Source: an uncultured Mogibacterium sp. (GTDB lineage Bacteria > Bacillota > Clostridia > Peptostreptococcales > Anaerovoracaceae). Taken from it: a DNA stretch of 29,810 nt. Position 1 is the first letter of the stretch. The number at the start of each line of letters is the position of its first letter. Below are positions 8,219-15,624 of the stretch, in pieces. Below the pieces are notes generated by a model, which did no database searches, was not told the DNA's origin, and saw only the letters and a program-made list of their open reading frames with translations. A program made the position numbers and the translations under genes. The stretch covers positions 1-29,810 of the forward strand of contig NZ_CALISE010000027.1 in the NCBI RefSeq assembly GCF_938041965.1. Direction: 5' to 3'.

Positions 8219-8239
8219 ACCCATTAGTTTATAATGGGT
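8219..8239. repeat. 8-bp hairpin downstream of the 8309-9061 gene
   Basis: Arms 8219-8226 (acccatta) and 8232-8239 (taatgggt) are perfect reverse complements around gttta. It lies about 70 bases past the stop of the upstream minus-strand gene in an AT-rich, otherwise featureless spacer (8099-8308). No T-tract follows, so a terminator role is uncertain. Confidence 0.35.
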
Positions 8240-8308
8240 ATGACAATTATACTAATTCAATAAAATTATTTTTAACCAGCGTATTTATCAACACTTCTAC
8301 AATTATTA

Positions 8309-9061
8309 TTATTTAATAATAGCCACTTGTTTTGTTCCATACACTTTTGAAGTAAATTTATTATATTCACCTGATGATTCCCATTTCCCCGCAATAACTA
8401 TAATCTTATCTCTATTGTTATATATTTCAGAGCGCATCTTTTTATAGTAATCTTCATCTGAAAACGATAATATAAATGTGTATTTTTTACTGTTAATAGG
8501 TGATGCTAAATAAACTTCCTTCTTCTCATCGTTATACAATATCCCATCTACAGTCGCTTCAATTATCCTATTTCCAAAACATCCTTTGGGATATCTATAT
8601 ATGCTTCTATCATCTAATATCATTGAACCTATTTCTTTACCAGCATATGTATCTCTAACGGATAGACTTTTACACAGGGAATATATTTGTCTTATTGTTC
8701 TTGGTGGATGAGCACCAGGTTCACCAGTCCCATGTGCAGAAGGAATGCTATTTTGTGATGATGATTTAGGGTTGCATAAAAGATTATTTATCGCATCTTC
8801 ATAAACAAATTGGGATTCATCATAGTCGTTCGAATCAAACTCTGTACTACTATTAGCAAACGGACAATTATTAATATGCTTAAAATTCGGTTTTGTCGCT
8901 CTAAAATAGGCGCTTTTACTCCCATCAACTGCGCAAATATATAATTTTGCGTTACACATATGATTAGGGCAAAAAAACGCAGTGTCCCTATCTTCTTCTA
9001 TAGCTTCATCAGAATAAATTATATTTTTTCTGTCTTTATCTCTATATGCATATTTAGCCAT
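8309..9061 (-). CDS. Uncharacterised protein with probable N-terminal zinc ribbon
   Basis: 250 residues, soluble, not recognised. The N-terminal quarter contains C31-x4-C36 and H62-x3-C66 separated by about 25 residues with an aromatic pair (AYFRA), a layout like the small zinc modules at the start of CoiA-like and related DNA-associated proteins. A low-complexity Ser/Pro/Gly/His linker (about 98-122) follows. The C-terminal half is beta-rich with a closing strand pattern IVIAGKW...KQVAII that would suit an OB-type nucleic-acid fold, though that is inference. The ATG at 9061 is preceded by AGGTGAGG. It stands alone on the minus strand in the AT-rich compartment, with a perfect palindrome about 35 bases upstream (9097-9114). 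The role is unknown; a nucleic-acid-binding accessory protein of a mobile element is my best guess. Confidence 0.6.
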   Translation of the reverse strand: MAKYAYRDKDRKNIIYSDEAIEEDRDTAFFCPNHMCNAKLYICAVDGSKSAYFRATKPNFKHINNCPFANSSTEFDSNDYDESQFVYEDAINNLLCNPKSSSQNSIPSAHGTGEPGAHPPRTIRQIYSLCKSLSVRDTYAGKEIGSMILDDRSIYRYPKGCFGNRIIEATVDGILYNDEKKEVYLASPINSKKYTFILSFSDEDYYKKMRSEIYNNRDKIIVIAGKWESSGEYNKFTSKVYGTKQVAIIK

Positions 9062-9096
9062 ATCCTCACCTACCAGTTTATAAAAACATATTTTAT

Positions 9097-9114
9097 GACA
9101 ATAGTTCTATTGTC
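9097..9114. promoter_or_regulatory. 18-bp palindrome upstream of the zinc-ribbon gene, possible operator
   Basis: gacaatag and ctattgtc (9097-9104, 9107-9114) are perfect reverse complements around two bases, in the promoter region of the minus-strand gene that starts at 9061. The half-site caatagttct (9099-9108) recurs inverted at 9208-9217 (agaactattg). I cannot place a strong promoter relative to it. Confidence 0.45.
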
Positions 9115-9237
9115 TCCATACACTAAAAGCCTATTTTGACAATCGCCATATAGTATCGACAGGAACAAAAAGCAGTTTTACATCCACAACCACCTATTTC
9201 CAGTGTCAGAACTATTGCCAAATGCTCTAAAATCTCA

Positions 9238-9417
9238 ATGCACACCCTCTTTACAAACCTATGTATTTTTCTCTAAACCCTTTGATTTCAAGGTCTCTCT
9301 ATACTTTGTAGCTCGTTCCTATGTTCTGGCTTCCGCAGTAGCCCGCAACAAATCAAACTTCGCTTCACTCGTTTTCTTTGGCGTGCCTTGCGTGGGTGAT
9401 ACATCTACTTTCACGAA
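9238..9417 (-). pseudogene. In-frame continuation of rlmD beyond its stop, possible decayed C-terminal tail
   Basis: Reading the rlmD frame past its TAG (9420-9418) gives 60 further codons before a TGA at 9237-9235, interrupted only by TAG at 9321-9319 and 9261-9259. The first segment begins FVKVDVSPTQGTPKK and continues into an amphipathic, protein-like stretch (AKFDLLRATAEART, then ERATKYRETLKSKGLEKN). It may be the eroded 3' end of an older rlmD version, or of an element that inserted there and supplied its own tail. Chance is possible over 60 codons. I see no ribosome binding site of its own. Confidence 0.3.
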
Positions 9418-9441
9418 CTATAGAGTAGTTCGTGAAAGTAG
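9405..9441. repeat. Perfect 16-bp hairpin spanning the rlmD stop codon
   Basis: 9405-9420 (ctactttcacgaacta) and 9426-9441 (tagttcgtgaaagtag) are exact reverse complements around tagag. The rlmD stop codon lies at the inner edge of one arm. No T-run follows on the minus strand, so it is not a canonical terminator. It could protect the mRNA end, terminate weakly, or mark a recombination or snap-back event at the 3' end of rlmD. Confidence 0.8.
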
Positions 9442-10587
9442 TGTTACCGACTCCACATGCTTCGTCTTCGGAAAATTATCATACGCCTTCATCACCACCG
9501 GCTCGTACCCCAGCTCAGAGAACTTCCCCAAATTCATCGCCATGGTATTTGGATTACATGAGATATAGAGAATCTGCTCTATGCCGTAGCTAGACAGCAT
9601 CTCCACCACTTTGTCGTGCATTCCCATTCGTGGTGGATCCACAACTATCATATCGGGTTTCTCAGTCACCTCATCAAGCTTCGCTTTAACGTCGCCACAG
9701 ATAAAATGACAGTTATCTATATTATTCATCTTTGCATTATCAATTGCCGCATCAACTGAATCCTGGACGATCTCAATTCCATACACCTTCTTGGCTTTAG
9801 ATGCCATAAGCTGTGAAATAGTTCCAGTTCCGCAGTACAGGTCGTATACGACTTTTGAGTCAAGATCCGGAATTAGCGCAAGCGCTTCGCTATACAATCT
9901 TTCAACCGCTTCGATATTAGTCTGGAAGAATGAAAATGCATTTACCTTAAACTTTAGCCCGAGAATTTCCTCATTATAGTAATCACAGCCATATAGAATT
10001 TTTACTCCTTCGTTGATTACGGCATCTGCTAGGCTATCGTTGAACGTGCGCATAACGCCAATAAGCTTATTATCAAGCTTAAGTTCCAGCAGCATATCTA
10101 GATAAGCCTGTTCATCAAATCCATCTTCACTGCTTGTAACTATGTTAACTAACAGCTCATTAGGCTTTACTCCGTGACGAACTACGAGATTACGAAGAAG
10201 ACCCTGGTGTGATTTCTTATGATAGAACGAATATCCTTTTTCTACACAGAAATCAAGTGTTGCACGAAGCACTCTGTTGAAGTCCATAGGAACCAGCTGA
10301 CATTCGTCACATGTCACAATCGACATGAAGTGTCTCTTCTTGTGCATACCTAGGGTAAGTTCCCCACCGATTTCCAGGTCGCCGAACGTATACTCCATCT
10401 TATTTCTATATCTGTATTCCGAGAGAGCTGGAACTAGACCACTAAATACAGAATCGTCTACCTTGCGCCTCGTCAGCTGCTCTCTGATTATATTTTCCTT
10501 CTCCGCGCGCTGCTCCTCATATGGAACACCCTGATACAGGCATCCTCCGCAGTGCTCGGAGATCGGACAGATCTTAAAATTCTCCAT
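9418..10587 (-). CDS. rlmD: 23S rRNA (uracil-5-)-methyltransferase, RlmD/RumA family
   Basis: 389 residues. Makes 5-methyluridine in 23S rRNA (U1939 in E. coli RlmD) using S-adenosylmethionine. Iron-sulfur cluster cysteines are visible as C7-x5-C13-x2-C16 plus C93/C96. The SAM-binding motif DLYCGTGT and the catalytic ISCNPNT (nucleophile C344) are intact. There is no N-terminal TRAM domain, so the chain is shorter than E. coli RlmD (433). RlmC- or RlmCD-type uridine specificity cannot be excluded. Its start overlaps tgt by 14 bases and lacks a good ribosome binding site, implying coupled translation at the end of the ruv-queA-tgt cluster. Its 3' end borders the AT-rich island; 3' ends of this gene are integration sites for mobile elements in streptococci. 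Confidence 0.9.
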   Translation of the reverse strand: MENFKICPISEHCGGCLYQGVPYEEQRAEKENIIREQLTRRKVDDSVFSGLVPALSEYRYRNKMEYTFGDLEIGGELTLGMHKKRHFMSIVTCDECQLVPMDFNRVLRATLDFCVEKGYSFYHKKSHQGLLRNLVVRHGVKPNELLVNIVTSSEDGFDEQAYLDMLLELKLDNKLIGVMRTFNDSLADAVINEGVKILYGCDYYNEEILGLKFKVNAFSFFQTNIEAVERLYSEALALIPDLDSKVVYDLYCGTGTISQLMASKAKKVYGIEIVQDSVDAAIDNAKMNNIDNCHFICGDVKAKLDEVTEKPDMIVVDPPRMGMHDKVVEMLSSYGIEQILYISCNPNTMAMNLGKFSELGYEPVVMKAYDNFPKTKHVESVTLLSRTTL

Positions 10588-11731
10588 ATTTGTTATAGAA
10601 TTCCCTCTTATACTCTAGGAACCTATCCTCCTCAATTGCTTTTCTGATGTTTTTCATCATATTTACCAAGAAATGAATATTGTGTTCTGATAGCAACATC
10701 GAGCACAGTATCTCATCATTCTTAAATAGATGTCTTAAATATGCACGCGAATAATTTCTGCAGCAATAGCAATCACAATCTGGATCTAAAGTGCTGAAAT
10801 CCCTTGCAAATATAGCATTCTTGATATTGATTTTACCTCTGCTCGTCATCGCCATGCCATGTCTTGCTAGCCTTGTTGGTAGTACACAGTCGAACATGTC
10901 GACTCCTCGCTCAACACTTTCGAACAGGTAATCTGGAGTTCCAACTCCCATCAGATATCGTGGTTTATCTTCAGGTAGTAGGTCAACGCAGTCATCAAGT
11001 ACATCAAGCATGATATCCTTTGGCTCACCGACGGACAATCCGCCGATTGCATAACCAGGCAGATCTAACTCCGTAATTTGCTTTGCACTTAATTCTCGTA
11101 GGTCCTTGAACATTCCGCCCTGCATGATTCCAAATAGCGCCTGCTTCATAGTATCAGAGCCTGTTTCCATAGCGGATTTAGCCTCTAGTCTCCTGTGGTG
11201 ATCGTCGCAGCGTCTAAGCCATCTTGTAGTGCGCTCTAGAGATCTAGCGACATACTTCTTTTCAGCAGGATATGCAACACATTCATCAAACGCCATCATG
11301 ATATCTGAACCCAGCGCCGTCTGCACTTCTACCGAGCTCTCTGGGGTCATCATATGAGATGAGCCATCTATGTATGATTTAAACTTAGCCCCTTCCTCGG
11401 TTATCTTGCGGAATTTTCCAAGCGAAAACACCTGAAAGCCACCACTATCTGTAAGGATAGGACGATGCCAGTTCATGAACTTATGTAACCCACCAGCTTC
11501 ACGGATGATGTCCTCACCAGGTCTAAGGTACAGATGATAAGTATTTCCAAGGATAATCTCAGCGCCTGTCTTTTCAACATCTTCAGGCTTCATCGCCTTT
11601 ACCGTCGCCTGAGTGCCAACCGGCATAAACACAGGCGTCTCAATAGTGCCGTGAGGTGTCGTAATTCTGCCGCGCCTTGCTCCAGTGCGCGAGTCCTTTT
11701 TTTTTAGCTCAAAACTAAGTGATTCTTTCAT
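10574..11731 (-). CDS. tgt: tRNA-guanine transglycosylase (queuine/preQ1)
   Basis: 385 residues, the usual length of bacterial Tgt. It exchanges guanine-34 in GUN-anticodon tRNAs for preQ1 during queuosine synthesis. Visible hallmarks are D95 in LTDSGGFQVFSL, the nucleophile D281 in DCVLPTRLARHG, the GGLSVGEP substrate loop, and the zinc site C319-x-C321-x2-C324 with H350. GGAG lies six bases before the ATG, which is nine bases after the queA stop. It pairs functionally with QueA, which acts on the product. Genes for preQ1 synthesis are not in this window. Confidence 0.97.
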   Translation of the reverse strand: MKESLSFELKKKDSRTGARRGRITTPHGTIETPVFMPVGTQATVKAMKPEDVEKTGAEIILGNTYHLYLRPGEDIIREAGGLHKFMNWHRPILTDSGGFQVFSLGKFRKITEEGAKFKSYIDGSSHMMTPESSVEVQTALGSDIMMAFDECVAYPAEKKYVARSLERTTRWLRRCDDHHRRLEAKSAMETGSDTMKQALFGIMQGGMFKDLRELSAKQITELDLPGYAIGGLSVGEPKDIMLDVLDDCVDLLPEDKPRYLMGVGTPDYLFESVERGVDMFDCVLPTRLARHGMAMTSRGKINIKNAIFARDFSTLDPDCDCYCCRNYSRAYLRHLFKNDEILCSMLLSEHNIHFLVNMMKNIRKAIEEDRFLEYKREFYNKYGEF

Positions 11732-11740
11732 CTCAAACTC

Positions 11741-12790
11741 CTACTTTATAAACATCGCATCGCCGTAGCTAAAGAACTTATATCTCTCACGCACAGCCTC
11801 TTCATAAGCCGCAAGAATGTGCTCCCTATCGTATAGCGCCGAGACTAGCATAATCAGAGTCGACTTTGGAAGATGGAAATTTGTAATAAGTCCATCAACG
11901 ACCTTATATTTATACCCCGGATAAATGAATATCCCTGTGCTGCTATGTCCGCTCTCAATCTGCCACACGCCGTCAACCTGCTTTGCAGCACTCTCAAGAG
12001 TTCTCGTCGAGGTCGTACCAACGGATATAACCCTTCTGCCCTCTCTAATTGCTCGGTTTACGGTTTCTGCCGTCTCAGAGGCTATGGTGTATTCCTCAAA
12101 ATGCATCTTGTGGTCCTCGATATTATCCACCTTGACCGGTCTAAAGGTTCCGATGCCGACATGAAGTGTTACGTATGCAATTTCAACGCCTTTTGCCCTT
12201 ACCTTCTCAAGCAGTTCGTCTGTAAAATGAAGTCCTGCCGTCGGAGCCGCCACAGACCCATCCACCTTGCTGTATACGGTCTGATATCTCTCCTTATCGT
12301 CATTTTCCGCGTCTCGTTCGATGTATGGTGGAAGCGGCATACTTCCAATTTCTTCGAGGCGTTCCATAAATATACCTTCGTATTCGAACTCTATTATTCG
12401 TGTTCCGTTTTCTTTATCTTTAAAACCCAAGATATGTGCTTTAAAAAGCCTGTTCTCATCTAGAACTACCGTATCGCCTTCCTTGAGCCTCTTTCCGGGC
12501 TTAACCAAGCTCTCCCACTTATCACCCTCTAGGCGTTTGATAAGAAGTAGCTCGATATGTGCACCCGTCTTCTCCTTGATTCCGTGCAGTCTTGCAGGAA
12601 TTACCCTCGAATCATTTACGACCAGACAGTCCCCTTCATGTAGGTATTCTAGGATATCGTAGAAATGTCTATGCTGAGTCGTATTGTTAGCTCTATCGAG
12701 CACCATCAGCCTGCACTCATCCCTCTTTAGCGAAGGTGTCTGTGCAATTAGCTCTTTCGGAAGCTCGTAATCAAAATCTTCTAGTCTCAT
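11741..12790 (-). CDS. queA: S-adenosylmethionine:tRNA ribosyltransferase-isomerase
   Basis: 349 residues, normal for QueA. It transfers and isomerises the ribosyl group of S-adenosylmethionine onto preQ1 in tRNA, giving epoxyqueuosine. Family landmarks are the N-terminal DFDYELPKELIAQTP, LVVNDSRVIPARL, the SVAAPTAGLHFT motif, and C-terminal TNFHLPKSTLIMLVSA and FFSYGDAMFI. The order ruvB-queA-tgt is the classical arrangement. The Shine-Dalgarno is poor (GGAG 12 bases before the ATG), and a 76-base spacer with a GC-rich hairpin separates it from ruvB. Confidence 0.97.
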   Translation of the reverse strand: MRLEDFDYELPKELIAQTPSLKRDECRLMVLDRANNTTQHRHFYDILEYLHEGDCLVVNDSRVIPARLHGIKEKTGAHIELLLIKRLEGDKWESLVKPGKRLKEGDTVVLDENRLFKAHILGFKDKENGTRIIEFEYEGIFMERLEEIGSMPLPPYIERDAENDDKERYQTVYSKVDGSVAAPTAGLHFTDELLEKVRAKGVEIAYVTLHVGIGTFRPVKVDNIEDHKMHFEEYTIASETAETVNRAIREGRRVISVGTTSTRTLESAAKQVDGVWQIESGHSSTGIFIYPGYKYKVVDGLITNFHLPKSTLIMLVSALYDREHILAAYEEAVRERYKFFSYGDAMFIK

Positions 12791-12821
12791 TAATTCTGTA
12801 TTCTCCAGTTCTAATCAGCGA

Positions 12822-12861
12822 GGCGCGATCACGGATACATATATAACATATCCGCCGCGCC
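12822..12861. repeat. GC-rich hairpin in the ruvB-queA spacer
   Basis: ggcgcg (12822-12827) pairs with cgcgcc (12856-12861), and ggata (12833-12837) with tatcc (12849-12853), with small internal loops. The only T-run lies on the plus strand (12864-12868), where no gene is being read, so on the minus strand it is not an intrinsic terminator. It may be an mRNA processing or stability element. Confidence 0.4.
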
Positions 12862-12866
12862 CCTTT

Positions 12867-13874
12867 TTAATCTTCTTTGTAATAGGACATCAGTCCTAGG
12901 TATTCATATGCGAGCTTAGTAACCATACGGCCCTTCTGCGTACGGTACATGAGATCTGACTGAATGAGGAACGGTTCGTTGACGTCCTCAAGTGTCACCC
13001 TCTCTTCGCCGATTGCACTAGCAATAGTTTCAATTCCAACCGGTCCACCGCCAAAGCTCTTGATTATCGTCTCGAGAATCTGCCTATCCAGCTTATCGAG
13101 TCCGAGTTCATCCACTCCGAGAGCCTCTAGTGCTTTACGTGTTACTTCGATATTAAGCTGTCCATCGCTTATGACCTCACTAAAATCCCTTGCCCTCTTG
13201 AGCAGTCTATTTCCGATTCTTGGTGTCCCTCTCGATCTACTAGCTAGCTCATCGAGAGACTCATCGTCTATCTCTATGCCGAGAACCTTTGCGGAGCGAA
13301 GTAGAATATTCCTGATTTCTTCGTGAGTATAGAATTCAAATTTCGTGATTATTCCAAATCTATCTCTTAATGGTGCTGAAAGGCTTCCAGCCCTCGTCGT
13401 AGCTCCGACTAAAGTGAATTTTGCGATATCTATTCGAAGAGATCTAGCCGCAGGTCCTTTTCCGATAATGATATCTAGGGCAAAGTCTTCCATAGCAGAA
13501 TAGAGAACCTCTTCAACTGAACGATTTAGCCTGTGAATCTCGTCTATGAAAAGGACATCATTCTCGTTTAAATTCGTAAGAATAGCGGCTAAGTCGCCGG
13601 CTCTGCTGATTGCGGGTCCTGACGTAATCTTGATATCTACTCCAAGTTCATTTGCAATAATATTTGCAAGAGTAGTCTTTCCAAGACCTGGAGGTCCGTA
13701 GAAAAGCACGTGGTCGAGTGACTCACCGCGCTTCTTAGCAGCTTCAATGTATATCGATAGGTTTTCCTTCGCAACTGACTGGCCACAGTACTCACTTAGG
13801 TACTGTGGCCTGAGCGTGAACTCCCCGTTTATCTCATTCGGTATAACCTTAGTTGATGTGATGTTATCTAGCAT
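12867..13874 (-). CDS. ruvB: Holliday junction branch-migration ATPase RuvB
   Basis: 335 residues. A AAA+ motor that forms hexameric rings and drives branch migration together with RuvA. Visible: RPQYLSEYCGQ opening, Walker A GPPGLGKTT, Walker B VLFIDEIHRL, the VGATTRAGSLSAPLRDRFG sensor 1/arginine-finger segment and a C-terminal winged helix (TQKGRMVTKLAYEYLG). It follows ruvA by 15 bases. All key residues are present and the length is typical. Confidence 0.98.
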   Translation of the reverse strand: MLDNITSTKVIPNEINGEFTLRPQYLSEYCGQSVAKENLSIYIEAAKKRGESLDHVLFYGPPGLGKTTLANIIANELGVDIKITSGPAISRAGDLAAILTNLNENDVLFIDEIHRLNRSVEEVLYSAMEDFALDIIIGKGPAARSLRIDIAKFTLVGATTRAGSLSAPLRDRFGIITKFEFYTHEEIRNILLRSAKVLGIEIDDESLDELASRSRGTPRIGNRLLKRARDFSEVISDGQLNIEVTRKALEALGVDELGLDKLDRQILETIIKSFGGGPVGIETIASAIGEERVTLEDVNEPFLIQSDLMYRTQKGRMVTKLAYEYLGLMSYYKED

Positions 13875-13889
13875 TTCCCAATCCTTCTT

Positions 13890-14489
13890 CTATAGCAGAT
13901 ACTTAAGAGCTTTCTTGATGTAAGTCTCCGCATCAAGTCCTTCATCGGTTACGTGACCGATTGCCTCTTCAGCCTCAGTTTTCGAATATCCAAGTGTAGT
14001 GAGTGCCATAACAGCTTCCTGCCTGGCTTTATCAAGACCAGGAATAGAAACTGGAGTCGTTCCTCCCATATCTGGCATAGGAACTGCATCTACCTTGTCG
14101 CATAGCTCAAGAATTACACGCTCCGCAGTCTTCTTACCTACACCCTGCGCCTTAGCAATTGCAGTAGCATCCTTATTAACTATACTGTATTTAATATCAT
14201 CAGCTGACCCCGTCGACATAATTGCGAGGCCTGCCTTTGGGCCAACGCCTTTTACAGTGATGAGCTGTTCGAACAAATTCAAAGAATCAAGCTTTGAGAA
14301 ACCGTAAAGCGACATGCCATCTTCCTTGACCTGCATGTACGTAAATATATTTACAATATCACCTTCTCGATGGAGAAGTAGCGGCGAAGTATCCGCAACG
14401 TATATGCGAAAACCAATTCCTCCGCTCGTCTCAATAATCATCGACCCCTTGTCATAATAAAGGTACTCACCTTTGATATTTCTTATCAT
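13890..14489 (-). CDS. ruvA: Holliday junction DNA-binding protein RuvA
   Basis: 199 residues. It binds four-way junctions as a tetramer and recruits RuvB. Order of parts: an N-terminal OB domain (MIRNIKGEYLYYDKGSMIIETSGGIGFRIYV), two helix-hairpin-helix motifs (LITVKGVGPKAGLAIMS, AKAQGVGKKTAERVILEL), a linker of about 20 residues rich in Pro/Gly, and the C-terminal UBA-like RuvB-binding domain (ARQEAVMALTTLGYSKTEAEEAI). Starts six bases after the ruvC stop. Confidence 0.98.
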   Translation of the reverse strand: MIRNIKGEYLYYDKGSMIIETSGGIGFRIYVADTSPLLLHREGDIVNIFTYMQVKEDGMSLYGFSKLDSLNLFEQLITVKGVGPKAGLAIMSTGSADDIKYSIVNKDATAIAKAQGVGKKTAERVILELCDKVDAVPMPDMGGTTPVSIPGLDKARQEAVMALTTLGYSKTEAEEAIGHVTDEGLDAETYIKKALKYLL

Positions 14490-14495
14490 TATCTT

Positions 14496-14987
14496 TTATC
14501 TCCCAATTACTCTGGAATTACGCGAATGTGCATGACATATAGCAGCAGCAACTGCGTCAGCTGTATCGTCAGGCTTAGGGACGTCCTTTAGATTCAAAAT
14601 AGTCTTGACCATCGTCTGAACTTGCTTCTTCTCCGCCTTTCCGTAGCCTACTAGCGCTTGCTTAATCTGCATCGGTGTGTATTCAGATACCGAAAGCCCA
14701 CCCTCAACGCATGCGAGCATAGCGATTCCTCGCGCTTCACCTACGCCAATAGCCGTCGTAACATTTCTATTAAAAAAAAGCTCCTCTATCGACGCTTCGT
14801 CTGGCTTGTACTCCTGAATTATTTCAGTCAGCCCGTCGTAGAGCAACTTTAACCGCTCAGGCATCGGCACTCCCGCCTTCGTCTCAATTGAACCGTAATG
14901 TACAGTCTTGAAGCGGTTGCCATTGTAATCTAAAATGCCATATCCCATGATGGCGTAACCTGGATCTATTCCTATAATTCTCATCAT
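14496..14987 (-). CDS. ruvC: Holliday junction resolvase RuvC
   Basis: 163 residues. An RNase H-fold endonuclease that cuts Holliday junctions symmetrically. The acidic catalytic residues are visible in IGIDPG, SIEELFF and PDDTADAVA. GGAGG lies six bases before the first ATG (14987) and nine before the second (14984); both give a good start, the second yielding MRIIGIDPG. First gene of the ruvC-ruvA-ruvB-queA-tgt-rlmD cluster, divergent from argR across a 156-base spacer. Confidence 0.97.
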   Translation of the reverse strand: MMRIIGIDPGYAIMGYGILDYNGNRFKTVHYGSIETKAGVPMPERLKLLYDGLTEIIQEYKPDEASIEELFFNRNVTTAIGVGEARGIAMLACVEGGLSVSEYTPMQIKQALVGYGKAEKKQVQTMVKTILNLKDVPKPDDTADAVAAAICHAHSRNSRVIGR

Positions 14988-15066
14988 TAATCACCTCCGA
15001 TATTTTACCAAAAACAGGCCATTTTGTCTATTAATCGGGACAATGAGAGTTAATGTTTCGTATTTA

Positions 15067-15095
15067 TTCATTCACTTGCAAATTTATGCTATAAT
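15067..15095 (+). promoter_or_regulatory. Probable argR-recN promoter (extended -10)
   Basis: TGCTATAAT at 15087-15095 is a perfect extended -10 box (TG-N-TATAAT), 48 bases before the argR start. The hexamer 17 bp upstream (15067-15072, ttcatt) is a weak -35, which an extended -10 tolerates. tgaatgaata on the minus strand (15065-15074) faintly resembles an ARG-box half-site, which would fit autoregulation, but the match is too short to call. Confidence 0.55.
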
Positions 15096-15143
15096 TTATA
15101 GTGTGTTGTGTGCAGAGAACCTTTTTTATCATAGGGAGGACAG

Positions 15144-15602
15144 ATGCGTTACTCAAGACAGAATAAGATATTGGAACTAATCCAAAAGCATGTAGTAGAA
15201 ACTCAAGATCAGCTACAGGATCTACTCGAGCAGGAAGGTTACAAAGTAACTCAAGCGACTATATCTAGAGACATTAAGGAGCTACAGCTCGTTAAAGTAT
15301 CAATAGATAAGGATCGCTATAAGTACACATCTGGAAAGTTCGACATTCAGCCGATTTCTGAAAGGTTTATCAAGATTTTTAGAGAGACTATCGTCTCCTA
15401 TGCTTCAGCACAGAATCTCATCGTGGTAAAGACACTTTCTGGTTGCGGAAATGCTGCAGCAGAAGCCATTGACTGTCTTAAGTTAGAACACGTTGTAGGC
15501 TCAGTTGCAGGAGATAACACCCTACTTATTATTGCCGAACATGAAGAATATGTTGCAGCGATTCTAAAGGTGTTCGAAGACATGATTGCCCTAAGAGAAT
15601 AA
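15144..15602 (+). CDS. argR: Arginine repressor ArgR/AhrC
   Basis: 152 residues. A hexameric arginine-sensing regulator of arginine metabolism. The N-terminal winged helix has the family's TQATISRDIKELQL recognition region (about 36-50). The C-terminal oligomerisation and arginine-binding domain shows LSGCGNAAAEAID and GSVAGDNT. The last is unusual: the family normally has GDDT, and here D124 is kept while the second Asp is Asn125, which could alter arginine affinity. GGGAGGA lies a few bases before the ATG. It is placed 22 bases upstream of recN, a pairing conserved in Gram-positives. No arginine genes are in the window. Confidence 0.95.
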   Translation: MRYSRQNKILELIQKHVVETQDQLQDLLEQEGYKVTQATISRDIKELQLVKVSIDKDRYKYTSGKFDIQPISERFIKIFRETIVSYASAQNLIVVKTLSGCGNAAAEAIDCLKLEHVVGSVAGDNTLLIIAEHEEYVAAILKVFEDMIALRE

Positions 15603-15624
15603 CATTTAATATTGAGGTATATTA

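Larger units (their letters stand above)
9062..9417. other. 356-base intergenic stretch at the island/core junction
   Basis: No intact gene is visible on either strand. It contains the palindrome at 9097-9114, its inverted half-site at 9208-9217, further gacaat-like motifs near 9139, and an amber-interrupted frame that continues rlmD (9238-9417). Base composition shifts here from the AT-rich left side to the more balanced core genome. Confidence 0.6.

Noticed and set aside
9238..9420. Reading TAG as a sense codon (pyrrolysine-like) to extend rlmD
   Set aside because: Three TAGs in 61 codons are not at catalytic positions, several other genes here end in TAG, and no Pyl machinery is visible. 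Decay or chance is the simpler explanation.
9203..9568. Plus-strand open frame of 121 codons across the rlmD 3' end
   Set aside because: It is antisense to rlmD for much of its length and has no ribosome binding site; the hairpin region and codon content mark it as a shadow frame.
15002..15030. Minus-strand TAGACA-17-TAAAAT with TG extension as a ruvC promoter
   Set aside because: The boxes look good, but transcription would begin inside or just before the GGAGG ribosome binding site of ruvC, leaving almost no leader. I cannot support it as the real promoter.
15063..15080. ARG box in the argR promoter
   Set aside because: Only one short half-site-like match is present; a real ARG operator needs a longer palindrome.
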